DNA from: JAPXRI01 sp033813635
GTDB lineage: Bacteria > Bacillota > Clostridia > Oscillospirales > QAMX01
Direction: 5' to 3'
DNA: 48,850 nt
Assembly: GCA_033813635.1 (NCBI GenBank)
Contig: JAPXRI010000016.1
Coordinates: forward strand, 1-48,850
The number at the start of each line of letters is the position of its first letter. Position 1 is the stretch's first letter. The position numbers and the translations under genes were made by a program. The notes under the pieces were generated by a model that was given only the letters and a program-made list of their open reading frames with translations, had not been told where the DNA came from and searched no databases. Below are positions 8,180 to 16,941 of this stretch, in pieces.

Positions 8180-9601
8180 TCATCTAACCGATTGGTTTTT
8201 CAGTAGGGTGCTGATGAGCTCCGCACGGCTTGAAACATCGTATTTTGAAAAAATACTTCTTGCGTGTGTTTTAACGGTATTCTCACTGATGAACAAAGCC
8301 TCGGCAATCTCACGGTTGGATTTGCCAGAAAGGATCAGTTGCAATACCTCCTGCTCCCGGACAGTCAGCGGATCAAGGGTTTTGACCTGCCGTACAATAT
8401 CCGTTTGCTGTGACTGGCTCATATTGTCATAAGCGGCAAGGTAAGCATGGCTTTTCAGCAACAGAACAAGCTGATGGTTGAGGGGTGGCAGCATAACCAA
8501 TGTAACGCATACCACCGTCAGGGCAATCACCGCTACCTCCGCACCGGGAAGCCCCATGGATGTCACAGCCATTCCCAGGACGCCTCCGCAAAGGACACCG
8601 AATACATTGGCGGAAAGACCGATGCCAAAGGTTTGTGCCGGGTTATCGCTATAATCCAGCATTTCTCCGAGGATGCTCCACCAAAACAGGTCGAAAATGC
8701 CGCAGGCGCCGAGCATCAGCGTATCCACAATCAGATAGTCGGAGGTATTTCGCCCCAGCAGCATAAAGCTGATGAACGCTCCGATAATCATTGCCATCCC
8801 GACATACAATATTCTGGAACGTTTTACTTTCAGAGGTAGGTTGCGCATAATTGCAAGCGCCACGATATAAGGCGCGGCCCAATACCAGCTCACCAGCCCC
8901 GTCAGATGCTCGAAAGCAGGGTTGATGACCTGATACATCAGCCCCGAAGTTACTGTAATAACAGCCACAAATAGGAATAGTAACAGCATGGGCTTTCTTA
9001 TATCACTGGATAATTTACGCTCCGTTTCCGGAGTTGTTGACGCTGTCGTTTTAATAAAAGCCCCGGCAGGGAGCATCGCGGTAAGCGCTCCGCCGAGGAC
9101 AAGGCAGAGCACGGAGAGAATCAGCCCTATGATGTACGAAAGGTTGATGACAATTACGTTGATAGCAATCATTATGATGTTGGAAAAAATCAACACATCG
9201 GCGCAGGATTTGATTCTATCGTCCCTCGGTGTAAATTTTTTGAGGAAATATCCCCACGCCGCAACCGCACAGCCACTGGCATAACCTGCCGCCGTCAGCG
9301 ACACAAACCAAAGTATGGAGGTTGCAAATAAGAACGGCGCTGTCGCAATTAGGCAGATTGCCATTCCGATGAGCATAGCGGGTTTTGCCATCCTGGGCGT
9401 ATTGATAAAAAAACCGCAGGAGAACAGCCCCGCAAAGTGGGCGACAATGGCTGCGAGTATATATGAATTTGACTGTGCGCCAAAGGCATTAAGCGTGCTG
9501 TAAAGCACCTGTCCCTCAAATACGAATGATAATATATAAGCAAAAAGACAGGAAAATGCCGCTACAGAAATAGTTCTATTATCCCTGCGCATTCTTATCA
9601 C
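8180..9601 (-). CDS. LuxR-family regulator with MFS-like membrane domain
   Basis: A 473-residue protein. About twelve hydrophobic helices (1-400) resemble a major facilitator fold and are followed by a LuxR-type helix-turn-helix (LTVREQEVLQLILSGKSNRE ... NTVKTH). Such fusions are common in Clostridia and Coriobacteriia, where the membrane part is thought to sense a ligand at the membrane. A GTG start at 9601 is preferred because GGGAGG lies seven bases upstream; the more distal ATG overlaps that binding site. The gene has its own terminator, so it may control the series that follows. The ligand is unknown. Confidence 0.88.
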   Translation of the reverse strand: MIRMRRDNRTISVAAFSCLFAYILSFVFEGQVLYSTLNAFGAQSNSYILAAIVAHFAGLFSCGFFINTPRMAKPAMLIGMAICLIATAPFLFATSILWFVSLTAAGYASGCAVAAWGYFLKKFTPRDDRIKSCADVLIFSNIIMIAINVIVINLSYIIGLILSVLCLVLGGALTAMLPAGAFIKTTASTTPETERKLSSDIRKPMLLLFLFVAVITVTSGLMYQVINPAFEHLTGLVSWYWAAPYIVALAIMRNLPLKVKRSRILYVGMAMIIGAFISFMLLGRNTSDYLIVDTLMLGACGIFDLFWWSILGEMLDYSDNPAQTFGIGLSANVFGVLCGGVLGMAVTSMGLPGAEVAVIALTVVCVTLVMLPPLNHQLVLLLKSHAYLAAYDNMSQSQQTDIVRQVKTLDPLTVREQEVLQLILSGKSNREIAEALFISENTVKTHARSIFSKYDVSSRAELISTLLKNQSVR

Positions 9602-9644
9602 TTTGGCACCTCCCATTCATGTTTAAACTGTTTTTAAGCATTTA

Positions 9645-9845
9645 TTATCGCCCGATTTTTTCATCAGGAATGAACTCCACGGTATCATCAACCTTACAAT
9701 TGAGCACCCGGCATGTTTTTCCAATCGACTCTAATGACACATAAGTGTTGCTCTTAAGCCGCGTGGTTATGGTTGGCGCTGGACCCGGCCATCTTCTGTA
9801 GCTGGGCGTTTTCAAACTGACCGACACCCTTGGCTTCAAGCTTTT
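9645..9845 (-). pseudogene. Frameshifted Cro/C1-type (HTH_26-like) regulator fragment
   Basis: The 3' part encodes SNTYVSLESIGKTCRVLNCK followed by VDDTVEFIPDE, the characteristic C-terminal half of small Cro/C1-type regulators. The preceding helix, LQKMAGSSAN, lies in a different frame just upstream, and the two join around 9778-9790, so a frameshift has split the gene. The usual N-terminus is missing or unrecognisable. It lies between the FAD oxidoreductase stop (9849) and the LuxR-type gene. No other function is visible in this 247-base gap. Confidence 0.65.
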
Positions 9846-9848
9846 CGC

Positions 9849-11183
9849 TTACAAAATAATGGAACCGCCCTGCGCGAGCAGGCTTCTTAGCTTTTTAGTG
9901 TCCGTATCCCAAATCGCCCCGCCTGACGAAATCGCCATATACGCGGCGACACCTGCGGCTTCGCCGATTTGGTTTAGGTTCACCATAACGCGCACTGCGC
10001 CAAACGCATCCTGATCAGCATTTATCATTCTCCCGGCCGTAATGAGATTTTTCACTTTTCTTTGGACAAGCGCCCTGAACGGTATCTGATAATACTCGGC
10101 AGTACCATTGTCTTCCCTCCACATTCTACGCACCGGGGGGCTTGTCCTGTCATAAAACACATCCTCGTGCCCGTCGAGGTACCTGAACATAATCCCTGCT
10201 CCGTCGGCATGGTGTATGTCGACACGATAGGTTCCGTTTGCAATAGCATCTACAAAACCGACGCCGTAGAGCAGATCGTTTTTATTCAGCCTGTAGTCGC
10301 TCTCAAAATGCCTCGTCTCCCGTATACCGATGCATGAGCACATGGCAGCTATGTGAAAATCCTTGTTACCGGTGTATTTTTTAAGCACGCCGACAACCGC
10401 GGCGATTTGTGCCCGCCCTTCGATTTCAGCACGCGTCAGCTCGTCCGCTCTTGAGCAGTCCGTACCGAACACATGAGTGTCCGCGCGAAACGAGAGGTTT
10501 GGTATCGTCGGTATACGGCAGCCCCAGCCCCAGTCATCTCGCAGGCCAAATTCCCCTCCGTGCGCCTGTAAAAGCTCTGATATGTTTATTTTTGAAACAT
10601 CGCCGAGAAGCTTATAACCGGGCGTAGGCGGCTGCAGATTCTCGTGCGTGTAGCTCAGAAGGCCCAAATCATATGCGATGTCCCCGTCACCCGAAGCGTC
10701 GATGAAGAATTTTGCGAGTATCGCCTGCCTACCGTCCTTGTTTTCTATGATAATCCCCGCAAGCTCCCCCTCCCGAACATACGGCGCGCAGTACATCGTA
10801 TGCAGAAAAGCTTCAATTTTGTTTTCTTCTACAAGCTTGTCAAGCTCTATCTTTAAAAGCTCCGTATCAAGTATATACGCGGTGTTTCCTTCACCATTAC
10901 CCGAGCACGCTCCCGCACGCGAAAGACGCTCGATTACCTCATTCGTCAAACCGCCGATAATCTGCGTGTCTCCGCTCACGTTTTTAAGGCTGTGCCAGAC
11001 GTTGACCATGCCCGCCGTGGCGGTACCGCCAAAGCAGTTTTGCTTCTCAACAACCGCGACACTCGCGCCGAGCCTCGCGGCCCTGACCGCGGCGAAAACC
11101 CCCGTGCAGCTCCCTCCGACAACGCATACGTCAACCTCGCAGACAACCTTGAGCTCGCGCGCCGACTCTATGACCGTTTTCAT
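9849..11183 (-). CDS. FAD-dependent oxidoreductase (FAD_oxidored type)
   Basis: A 444-residue flavoprotein. A Rossmann dinucleotide motif lies near the N-terminus (VCVVGGSCTGVFAAVRAARLG), followed by an acidic strand end (VVEKQ) and a GGTATAGMV segment. The C-terminus has the usual second FAD contact (GRMINADQDAFGAVRVM ... GEAAGVAAYMA). This matches the FAD_oxidored family (PF12831), often found beside glycan and plant-sugar genes. The start at 11183 has GAGAGGTG six bases upstream. It follows the M14 peptidase gene by 31 bases, so the two are probably co-transcribed. Substrate unknown. Cytoplasmic, with no signal peptide. Confidence 0.85.
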   Translation of the reverse strand: MKTVIESARELKVVCEVDVCVVGGSCTGVFAAVRAARLGASVAVVEKQNCFGGTATAGMVNVWHSLKNVSGDTQIIGGLTNEVIERLSRAGACSGNGEGNTAYILDTELLKIELDKLVEENKIEAFLHTMYCAPYVREGELAGIIIENKDGRQAILAKFFIDASGDGDIAYDLGLLSYTHENLQPPTPGYKLLGDVSKINISELLQAHGGEFGLRDDWGWGCRIPTIPNLSFRADTHVFGTDCSRADELTRAEIEGRAQIAAVVGVLKKYTGNKDFHIAAMCSCIGIRETRHFESDYRLNKNDLLYGVGFVDAIANGTYRVDIHHADGAGIMFRYLDGHEDVFYDRTSPPVRRMWREDNGTAEYYQIPFRALVQRKVKNLITAGRMINADQDAFGAVRVMVNLNQIGEAAGVAAYMAISSGGAIWDTDTKKLRSLLAQGGSIIL

Positions 11184-11214
11184 ATAATGCACCTCTCTCA
11201 CCGAAACAAGTATA

Positions 11215-12279
11215 TTATTTCACCCTGTCATACTCCCGGAAGGCCTTTGCCAGGCTTTCCCCGAGCAAAACCAGACGCCGCTGTGTCACCATATTGTCCT
11301 TAATGCCAAAATACATAGTCTCAAAGGTTAAGCTGAGCTCGACTGATGCTTTTTTTGCGAAAAAAGCCGCACAGGTCGGCGCATCCCCGGTATTCCAATC
11401 CTCACCGGCTTCAAGATTGTCACATACGCTGTATTTTAAGCCGCACGGATCCGCCCGTGTGACAGATTGTAAAATTTCTCCTATTTTACGCATCCCACCG
11501 TCCATAGAGCTATCCGGGCTGACAAAAAAGCAGGTATCGTTGCGCCCTCCGCAATGCCAGGGAGAATGGAGGTCAAAAAGATACTTTACATTGAGCCCGC
11601 GCGTGTATTCTGTAAGCGCCGCCGTTGAGCGGTAAATCGGACTTTGTATATAGTCGCGGTTATGGTCATGGGGCCGCCTGTTTTTGCCCTGATCCCCGTT
11701 TATTACTCCGTCGATATCGACAAAAGGCATCGCTATGACCGAAAGACCCGGAAGCGGCTCTCGATGCAATTCTCTGAGCATCCCCTCTAAAACATATGAA
11801 CCGGTTGACTCGCAGCAATGGTGGCGCGAGGTAAGAACAACGCATGCCCCGCCCATGCCGAACTCAGCTATTTCCACGGGATTGTTCTTTTCGGAAAACG
11901 CAATAGAGCGAACGGGTATACCGTTATCATTAGCAAACCGGTGGAAACGTTCACGTGAGTAGAGCATGCTGTGTGCAAAGTATACGTGCGATTCATCCGG
12001 TCCGAACCGGTATGTAAAACCCGTACGGCTACCCCCCATATCGGTATCCGCCCAGTTCCATTGGTTTAAATCTCGGCTCACAGCCGGACCGAAATATCCG
12101 ATATAGTTCTTCTCCGGGAACTCAAACGTCCACTCCTCGCACTGCGCACCCTCGACACAAAACGCCCAGTAAAACCATTTCGTCGCCGTGTCACGAAGCG
12201 CCGGGCGAATTCTGACAAATGGTCTGTCCTCGCTTATTACCTCTATGTTTGCACCGTAAAAATCCGTTTTAATCCGCAT
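11215..12279 (-). CDS. M14-family zinc carboxypeptidase, cytosolic type
   Basis: A 354-residue protein. An N-terminal beta domain resembles that of cytosolic carboxypeptidases (about 1-100). The M14 catalytic domain has HxxE at H154-E157 (RHHCCES), the substrate-binding NRD at 207-209, the third zinc ligand H238 (DLHSP), and the general base in SLTFE (about E320). The key residues are present, so it is probably active. No signal peptide is seen. The family trims peptides or amide-linked side chains; the substrate here is unknown. The strongest ribosome binding site (GGAGAG) lies unusually far, about 28 bases, upstream of the ATG, within a 5' leader carrying an inverted repeat. Confidence 0.85.
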   Translation of the reverse strand: MRIKTDFYGANIEVISEDRPFVRIRPALRDTATKWFYWAFCVEGAQCEEWTFEFPEKNYIGYFGPAVSRDLNQWNWADTDMGGSRTGFTYRFGPDESHVYFAHSMLYSRERFHRFANDNGIPVRSIAFSEKNNPVEIAEFGMGGACVVLTSRHHCCESTGSYVLEGMLRELHREPLPGLSVIAMPFVDIDGVINGDQGKNRRPHDHNRDYIQSPIYRSTAALTEYTRGLNVKYLFDLHSPWHCGGRNDTCFFVSPDSSMDGGMRKIGEILQSVTRADPCGLKYSVCDNLEAGEDWNTGDAPTCAAFFAKKASVELSLTFETMYFGIKDNMVTQRRLVLLGESLAKAFREYDRVK

Positions 12280-12293
12280 ATCGGTTACAGTAT

Positions 12294-12351
12294 CGCCGAA
12301 TACCGTGCTCTCTCCTTTTAAATATGCGCTTAGTTACAGAACTATTCGGCG
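12294..12351 (-). promoter_or_regulatory. Inverted repeat in the leader of the carboxypeptidase gene
   Basis: Nine bases (TATTCGGCG at 343-351 of the 12 kb block and CGCCGAATA at 12294-12302) form a perfect inverted repeat in the transcribed leader, with about 40 bases between the arms. The loop holds the GGAGAG ribosome binding site. A GTTACAG repeat flanks each arm. It could fold into an RNA hairpin affecting translation, or be an operator. Confidence 0.45.
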
Positions 12352-12371
12352 CGACAGTTCCTATAAAGTTC

Positions 12372-12400
12372 AGTATAACAGTGATGTGAGTCCAAGTCAA
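12372..12400 (-). promoter_or_regulatory. Promoter of the carboxypeptidase-oxidoreductase pair
   Basis: On the minus strand, TTGACT (12395-12400) and TATACT (12372-12377) are 17 bases apart. The predicted leader before the ATG at 12279 is about 85 bases long. Confidence 0.75.
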
Positions 12401-12439
12401 TGCTCTTATAGTATAGTAATCCTCTCGCCTTTCTCATAG

Positions 12440-13318
12440 ATATTAACCAAGGAAATGTACGACAATTTCGGCTACTCCGATTACGCGGCGCTGAAAAAGC
12501 ATGCGGGAACGGCCATCGTGAATTATCGCGCCAACCTCGAATACAGCCTTGATAATCTTCAGTACGGTGAAAACGAAGAAGATGTGCGAACCGAGCTAAA
12601 AACGGCTCTGACAAACAGCCTTTTGGCAAGTCTTCCCTCGCAGGTGTCGGAAGCATTGGATGAAATCGGCCAAATGGATATGTACGGCATCCTGATTGGT
12701 TCCATCTTTTTCAAGATGGCGGGGCTTTTGCTGCCCAGTATCTACATGATTATGTCTTCCAATGCCCTGATTGCCGGTCAGGTAGACAGCGGCTCGATGG
12801 CGTACATACTTTCAACCTCCACCAAGCGCAGAACCGTTACCTTTACACAGGGCGTTTATCTTGAGGGATCGCTGTTGCTGATGTTTGTCTGCACGGCAAT
12901 AACAAGCGTTATCTGACTGAATTCGGTTGACGTCACCACGACGCTGACAACAGAAAAGCTTTTGCTCTTTAACCTCGGCGCGTTCCTTGTAATGTTCGCC
13001 ATGAGCGGCATTTGCTTCCTCGCCTCATGCTGGTTTGACAGGAGCAAACACGCGATGGCAATCGGCGGCGGGCTCCCGATGTTTTTCCTTGTCGCGACAA
13101 TGCTGGGTCTGTTCGGCTCGCCCGTTCTTCCCTCCATTATCCGCCTGGAAGCGCTGAAAAACTTCAACCATGTTACGATCATCTCCCTCTTTGACACGAT
13201 TTCCATCCTCGACGGCAGCAATACGTTCGTCTGGAAGCTCGCTATCCTTGCGGCCATCGGTTTGGCTTGTTATGTAGTCGGTTCCGTCCGTTTCCGCAAA
13301 AAGGACCTTCCGCTGTAA
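12440..13318 (+). pseudogene. ABC-2 type permease, truncated and interrupted
   Basis: Two segments in the same frame are separated by one TGA (12914-12916): 12440-12913 and 12917-13318. Together they read as an ABC-2 type permease: an extracytoplasmic segment, helices, the loop SGSMAYILSTSTKRR, more helices with a GICFLASCWF motif, and a final FRKKDLPL. The first membrane helix expected before residue 1 is missing and an in-frame stop lies at 12437, so the N-terminus is truncated too. No ATPase partner gene is adjacent. This is a decaying exporter remnant. Confidence 0.75.
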
Positions 13319-13386
13319 GCTAAACCGCGGCGGCTGTTATCGTGCCCGAGATCTGTCGGTCCCGTTTCGGCAAACAGTGGAATAAC

Positions 13387-13437
13387 GCCCCGGCTGTTCC
13401 GGATACCGTATCACTCGGCAGACGGAACAGCCGGGGC
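13387..13437. terminator. Perfect 15-bp hairpin between convergent genes
   Basis: GCCCCGGCTGTTCCG (13387-13401) pairs perfectly with 13423-13437 around a 21-base loop. It lies between the ABC permease remnant and the convergent serine hydrolase gene. No clean T-run follows on either side, so it may act as a bidirectional terminator of reduced strength. Confidence 0.6.
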
Positions 13438-13485
13438 TATTAACGTTTATCAATTATTGACGGCATACGGTGTTGACGGTGTTTT

Positions 13486-15255
13486 TTACCGGGCGATTTC
13501 TTCCAGCGCCACGCTCGGCTCGAAGGTCCTTTCAACCTTATAATCCAGCAGGTCCGCGTCGAGCTTGGCGAGCGCCGAAGCCAGCAGGGGGTGTTTTTCC
13601 GACTCCTCCTCCTTAACGGTCGCCATATACTTCATTACAAAATTTTTACCGGGCTGTTCTGACTGCCGGAGCTCGGGATTGTCGCCGCCGTAAAAAAGCT
13701 TGACCGTCCTTGTGCAGGGCGTTTCAAGAAAGTCGATCTTCAGAATCAGCACCTCTCTGCCGTCTTCGTCGGCAGAGAAACGCCCTCTTACGCCGACTAC
13801 ATACGGCTCCCCGTGAAAGGACAGCTCGGTGACTGCCGCTTTATCGAAGCCCACGGCAAACCGGTAGACCTCGTCGGATTCCCGGTATTCCACGAAAAAG
13901 CAGTTGTCTTCGATGTCAAAGCAAAATGAGCGAAAGCCTTTGGTATAATTATTCTGTACAACCTGCAATACGACTGGCAAAAGCCCCACCGATTCGGCCC
14001 TGGCGTCCTTTGCGGTAAAGGCTCTGCGGCTGATAACCGCGCATTCGTCGGGGAGTGCCGGCGCCTTTCCGGAGGACAGCTTTAGCCACCAATGGTGCGG
14101 GTGTCCGGCCTGCGCTCCGTCTTTCAGTCTTTTCAGATAATTTTTTAATTCCCGGTAGGCTTCCGTGGCATTGTCCGGACAATCGTCCGTCAGATCGGCA
14201 AAATACCGGTTCGCAACGGAGAAATAATTGCTCTGCTGAAAGGTCTCATCGTTGCCTGCGTTGGTCACCAGGAGCACGCCGTTTGCGCGAAAACCGAGAA
14301 CATTCTGGCCGAACATCCCATTAAACAAAAAGCTGTCATGCTTTTTTCCGACCCATATCTGGTAACCGTAGTTGAAATCGCCGTAGCTCTCGGGGGGCTG
14401 CATATGCGCGCTCGCGGCCCGCCTTATCCAGTCCGCCGATACAAGCTGCCTGCCGTTCCACATCCCGTTCGAAAGCACAAGCTGCCCGAGCTTTGCGAAA
14501 TCCTCCGGCCGTATATAAAAACCCCAGCCGCCCTTTTCTATCCCCTTGGGGCATTTTTCCCAAAACACTCCTGTGATGCCCAGCGGCCGGAACAGACGCT
14601 TTTCAAGGAACTCCGACAGCCCCTCGCCGCTCGCTTTCCGGACAATCGCTGAGAGCATATAGGTGTTCAGGCTGTTGTAATTAAACGTCTTCCCGATGTC
14701 CCCTCTTGTGCCGGAGCTGAGAAAGCTCTTGACCCAGTCCGTTTCCGTCATGCATTTGGCTTCGTTGAACTTGACCGTGCTGGCCATCGTGAGAAGGTCG
14801 GACACCGTCAGGTCTTTCATTTTCAGCCGGCCGATCGCAGACGTATCGTCGGGGAAAAAGTCGACCACCCTGTCGTCCAGGCGCAGCTTCCCGTTGTCAA
14901 CCAGTATGCCGACCGCGAGCGCCGTAACGCTTTTGCAGGCGGAAAAAGCGTATTTCCAATAACGGAGGTCCTGCGCGCCGAAGCTTGTCTCGCAGATTAC
15001 CTTTCCGTTCCGCAAAATCATCAGATTATGCATGTTCAGCGTTTTATCCGAAACAAGCTCTTTTATAAAAGACAGTATCCGCTCCGACGAAACATTCTGC
15101 GACTCGGGCGTCGCCCGCTCAAAGGGCTGATTTATCGGAGAACGGCGAAACGGCGGTTTCTGCGGCGGCGTTTCAATGATCGGGACTGTGCTGTGCCTTG
15201 AATCGAAGACCCTGTAGAGCAGGCTTACGGTGTGATTCATCGCTGCCAGGTCCAT
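13486..15255 (-). CDS. Serine hydrolase of the class C beta-lactamase fold
   Basis: A 589-residue protein. The N-terminal 400 residues form a beta-lactamase/penicillin-binding-protein-like domain with the nucleophile motif SACK (S105, K108) and the YNS motif (Y193-S195). The remaining 190 residues are an extra beta-rich domain. No signal peptide is visible, so the enzyme is probably cytosolic and more likely an esterase or amidase than an antibiotic-resistance enzyme. GGGGAGG lies nine bases before the ATG. It is transcribed divergently from the sugar epimerase gene, with back-to-back promoters. Confidence 0.85.
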   Translation of the reverse strand: MDLAAMNHTVSLLYRVFDSRHSTVPIIETPPQKPPFRRSPINQPFERATPESQNVSSERILSFIKELVSDKTLNMHNLMILRNGKVICETSFGAQDLRYWKYAFSACKSVTALAVGILVDNGKLRLDDRVVDFFPDDTSAIGRLKMKDLTVSDLLTMASTVKFNEAKCMTETDWVKSFLSSGTRGDIGKTFNYNSLNTYMLSAIVRKASGEGLSEFLEKRLFRPLGITGVFWEKCPKGIEKGGWGFYIRPEDFAKLGQLVLSNGMWNGRQLVSADWIRRAASAHMQPPESYGDFNYGYQIWVGKKHDSFLFNGMFGQNVLGFRANGVLLVTNAGNDETFQQSNYFSVANRYFADLTDDCPDNATEAYRELKNYLKRLKDGAQAGHPHHWWLKLSSGKAPALPDECAVISRRAFTAKDARAESVGLLPVVLQVVQNNYTKGFRSFCFDIEDNCFFVEYRESDEVYRFAVGFDKAAVTELSFHGEPYVVGVRGRFSADEDGREVLILKIDFLETPCTRTVKLFYGGDNPELRQSEQPGKNFVMKYMATVKEEESEKHPLLASALAKLDADLLDYKVERTFEPSVALEEIAR

Positions 15256-15302
15256 TATGGATAACCTCCCCTTCTTTCTCCGTTCCCCAATCTATAATAA
15301 TA

Positions 15303-15331
15303 ATTATAATGTCCGATAAAGACAGAGTCAA
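15303..15331 (-). promoter_or_regulatory. Promoter of the serine hydrolase gene
   Basis: On the minus strand TTGACT (15326-15331) and TATAAT (15303-15308) are 17 bases apart. The -35 box lies only 12 bases from that of the divergent epimerase promoter, so one bound regulator could affect both. Confidence 0.85.
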
Positions 15332-15343
15332 GCCCGGAGGTTA

Positions 15344-15372
15344 TTGACATGTCGCCGGTTGGTTTATATAAT
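15344..15372 (+). promoter_or_regulatory. Consensus promoter of the epimerase gene
   Basis: TTGACA (15344-15349) and TATAAT (15367-15372) are separated by 17 bases, a perfect sigma-A match. Because it lies upstream of 15433, it rules out the longer reading frame that begins at 15349. Confidence 0.88.
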
Positions 15373-15432
15373 GGTTACGGGGCAGGTTATTTGCGATGCG
15401 GTCCCCATATAAAAATGATTGGGGCGGTTATA

Positions 15433-16302
15433 ATGAAATACGGCATTTATTACGCCTACTGGGAACACGAGTGGACGGCGGACTATCTGCGCTATATAAA
15501 AAAAGCAGCCGGCCTCGGCTTCGACATTCTCGAGATCGCGGCCACTCCGCTGACGGAGTACAGCGACGCGCAGCTCTCCGAGCTCAGAAGCTGCGCGGAA
15601 TACTACGGCGTCGAGCTAACCTGCGGCCACGGCCCTCACGCGGACCAGAACCTGGCCTCTTCCGACCCGGAAATCCGCAAAAATGCGAAAGGCTACTATA
15701 TCAACCTGCTTTCCCGGCTGCAGAAGCTGAATATCCGCACGCTCGGCGGCGGCATCTACTCCTATTGGCCGGTGGACTTTTCCAAACCGATCGACAAAGA
15801 AGGGGACTGGGAGCGGAGCGTGCGCGGCGTCCGCGAGGTCGGCCGCGTCGCCGGCGAGTGCGGCGTTAGCTTCTGCCTTGAGGTTCTCAACCGGTTCGAG
15901 GGCTATCTTTTAAACACCGCGGCGGAAGGCGCCGAATTTGTGCGCCAGGTGGGCCTGCCCTCCGTCAAGGTCATGCTGGATACGTTCCATATGAATATTG
16001 AGGAGGACAGCTTCGGCGCCGCAATCCGGACCGCGGGGAAAAATCTCGGGCATTTCCATGCCGGGGAGTGCAACCGGAAGGTGCCCGGAAAGGGACGGAT
16101 CCCCTGGAGGGAGATTTTCGAAGCGCTGGGCGATATCGGCTATGACGGCGCCGTTGTGATGGAGCCGTTCGTGCTCCGGGGCGGCCGCGTCGGCTCGGAC
16201 ATCAAAATATGGCGCGACCTCAAGCCCGGCGCGGGCGAAAAAACCCTGGACGAGGACGCCGCGGGGGCCCTCAGCTTTTTAAAGTACGTCGGCCAAAAAT
16301 GA
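15433..16302 (+). CDS. D-allulose/D-tagatose 3-epimerase type ketose epimerase
   Basis: A 289-residue TIM-barrel of the sugar phosphate isomerase/epimerase (AP endonuclease 2) superfamily. The start MKYGIYYAYWEHEW matches the N-terminus of known D-psicose 3-epimerases, and the four metal ligands line up: E150 (CLEVLNRFE), D183 (MLDTFHMNIEEDSFG), H209 (GHFHAGE) and E244 (VMEPF). The family swaps the C3 configuration of free ketohexoses such as fructose/allulose or tagatose/sorbose with a Mn or Co ion. Sequence alone does not fix the sugar. The ribosome binding site is weak (GGGGCGG). It is followed by a membrane protein gene on the same strand. Confidence 0.92.
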   Translation: MKYGIYYAYWEHEWTADYLRYIKKAAGLGFDILEIAATPLTEYSDAQLSELRSCAEYYGVELTCGHGPHADQNLASSDPEIRKNAKGYYINLLSRLQKLNIRTLGGGIYSYWPVDFSKPIDKEGDWERSVRGVREVGRVAGECGVSFCLEVLNRFEGYLLNTAAEGAEFVRQVGLPSVKVMLDTFHMNIEEDSFGAAIRTAGKNLGHFHAGECNRKVPGKGRIPWREIFEALGDIGYDGAVVMEPFVLRGGRVGSDIKIWRDLKPGAGEKTLDEDAAGALSFLKYVGQK

Positions 16303-16380
16303 TTTATGCGCCTGTTTTTGCATATTATTCTGCCCCGCTGCGCAACCTAAGGGCAAACGTCAAAACAGGTATAAAAACAT

Positions 16381-16920
16381 ATGACTGGCATTTATATCGC
16401 CGTTTCCGCGCTGTTTTTTCTCTCTTCGATCTACACCGTTGTCAAATTTAAGCGCCAAAAAGCCGAGCCGGAGTTTAAATCCTCCGTCTCGGCTGTTGTC
16501 GCTTACGGCGCTGTTTTTTCCGCCTTCCTCTTCGGCGTCCGGATTTCATACTACGCCCTTTATTTAACGCTCGCGGCACTGGCCGCACATATTTTTGTCG
16601 GCTTTTGTCTCGGGGCCTATGACAAATCAAGGATTTTCGACCGATATCTCCACGGCTACAGTACGTTTTCCTTCGCGCTGCTCTTCTATTATATTATAGG
16701 CAACTTCGTCGCGTACGGCGGGGATAAGCTGTTTCGCGCGCTTTTTATTCTGACCCTCGGCATCTCCCTCGGGGCGGTTTATGAGGTCATCGAGTTCGTC
16801 TCGGACTCGCGAAATGATTATGGCCTACAGCGGGGTCTCAAAGACACGAACTTCGACCTGGTATTCGATCTGCTGGGCTCCGTCTGCGCCGCGCTCTGCG
16901 CATATCTTTTTATCCTTTAG
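16381..16920 (+). CDS. Membrane protein of the YjdF/DUF2238 type
   Basis: A 179-residue protein with five to six hydrophobic helices. The C-terminal part YEVIEFVSD ... LQRGLKDTNFDLVFDLLGS has the acidic-residue pattern of the DUF2238 (YjdF-like) family, whose function is unknown. It starts 78 bases after the epimerase stop with only a weak AGG ribosome binding site, so expression may depend on the epimerase transcript. It converges with the AraC-type gene 21 bases downstream. Confidence 0.7.
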   Translation: MTGIYIAVSALFFLSSIYTVVKFKRQKAEPEFKSSVSAVVAYGAVFSAFLFGVRISYYALYLTLAALAAHIFVGFCLGAYDKSRIFDRYLHGYSTFSFALLFYYIIGNFVAYGGDKLFRALFILTLGISLGAVYEVIEFVSDSRNDYGLQRGLKDTNFDLVFDLLGSVCAALCAYLFIL

Positions 16921-16941
16921 CTCAAGACCGGGGCGGCCTTT

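Noticed and set aside
12914..12916. TGA as a selenocysteine codon in the permease
   Set aside because: ABC permeases are not selenoproteins, no SECIS-like hairpin directly follows, and the gene is N-terminally truncated as well.
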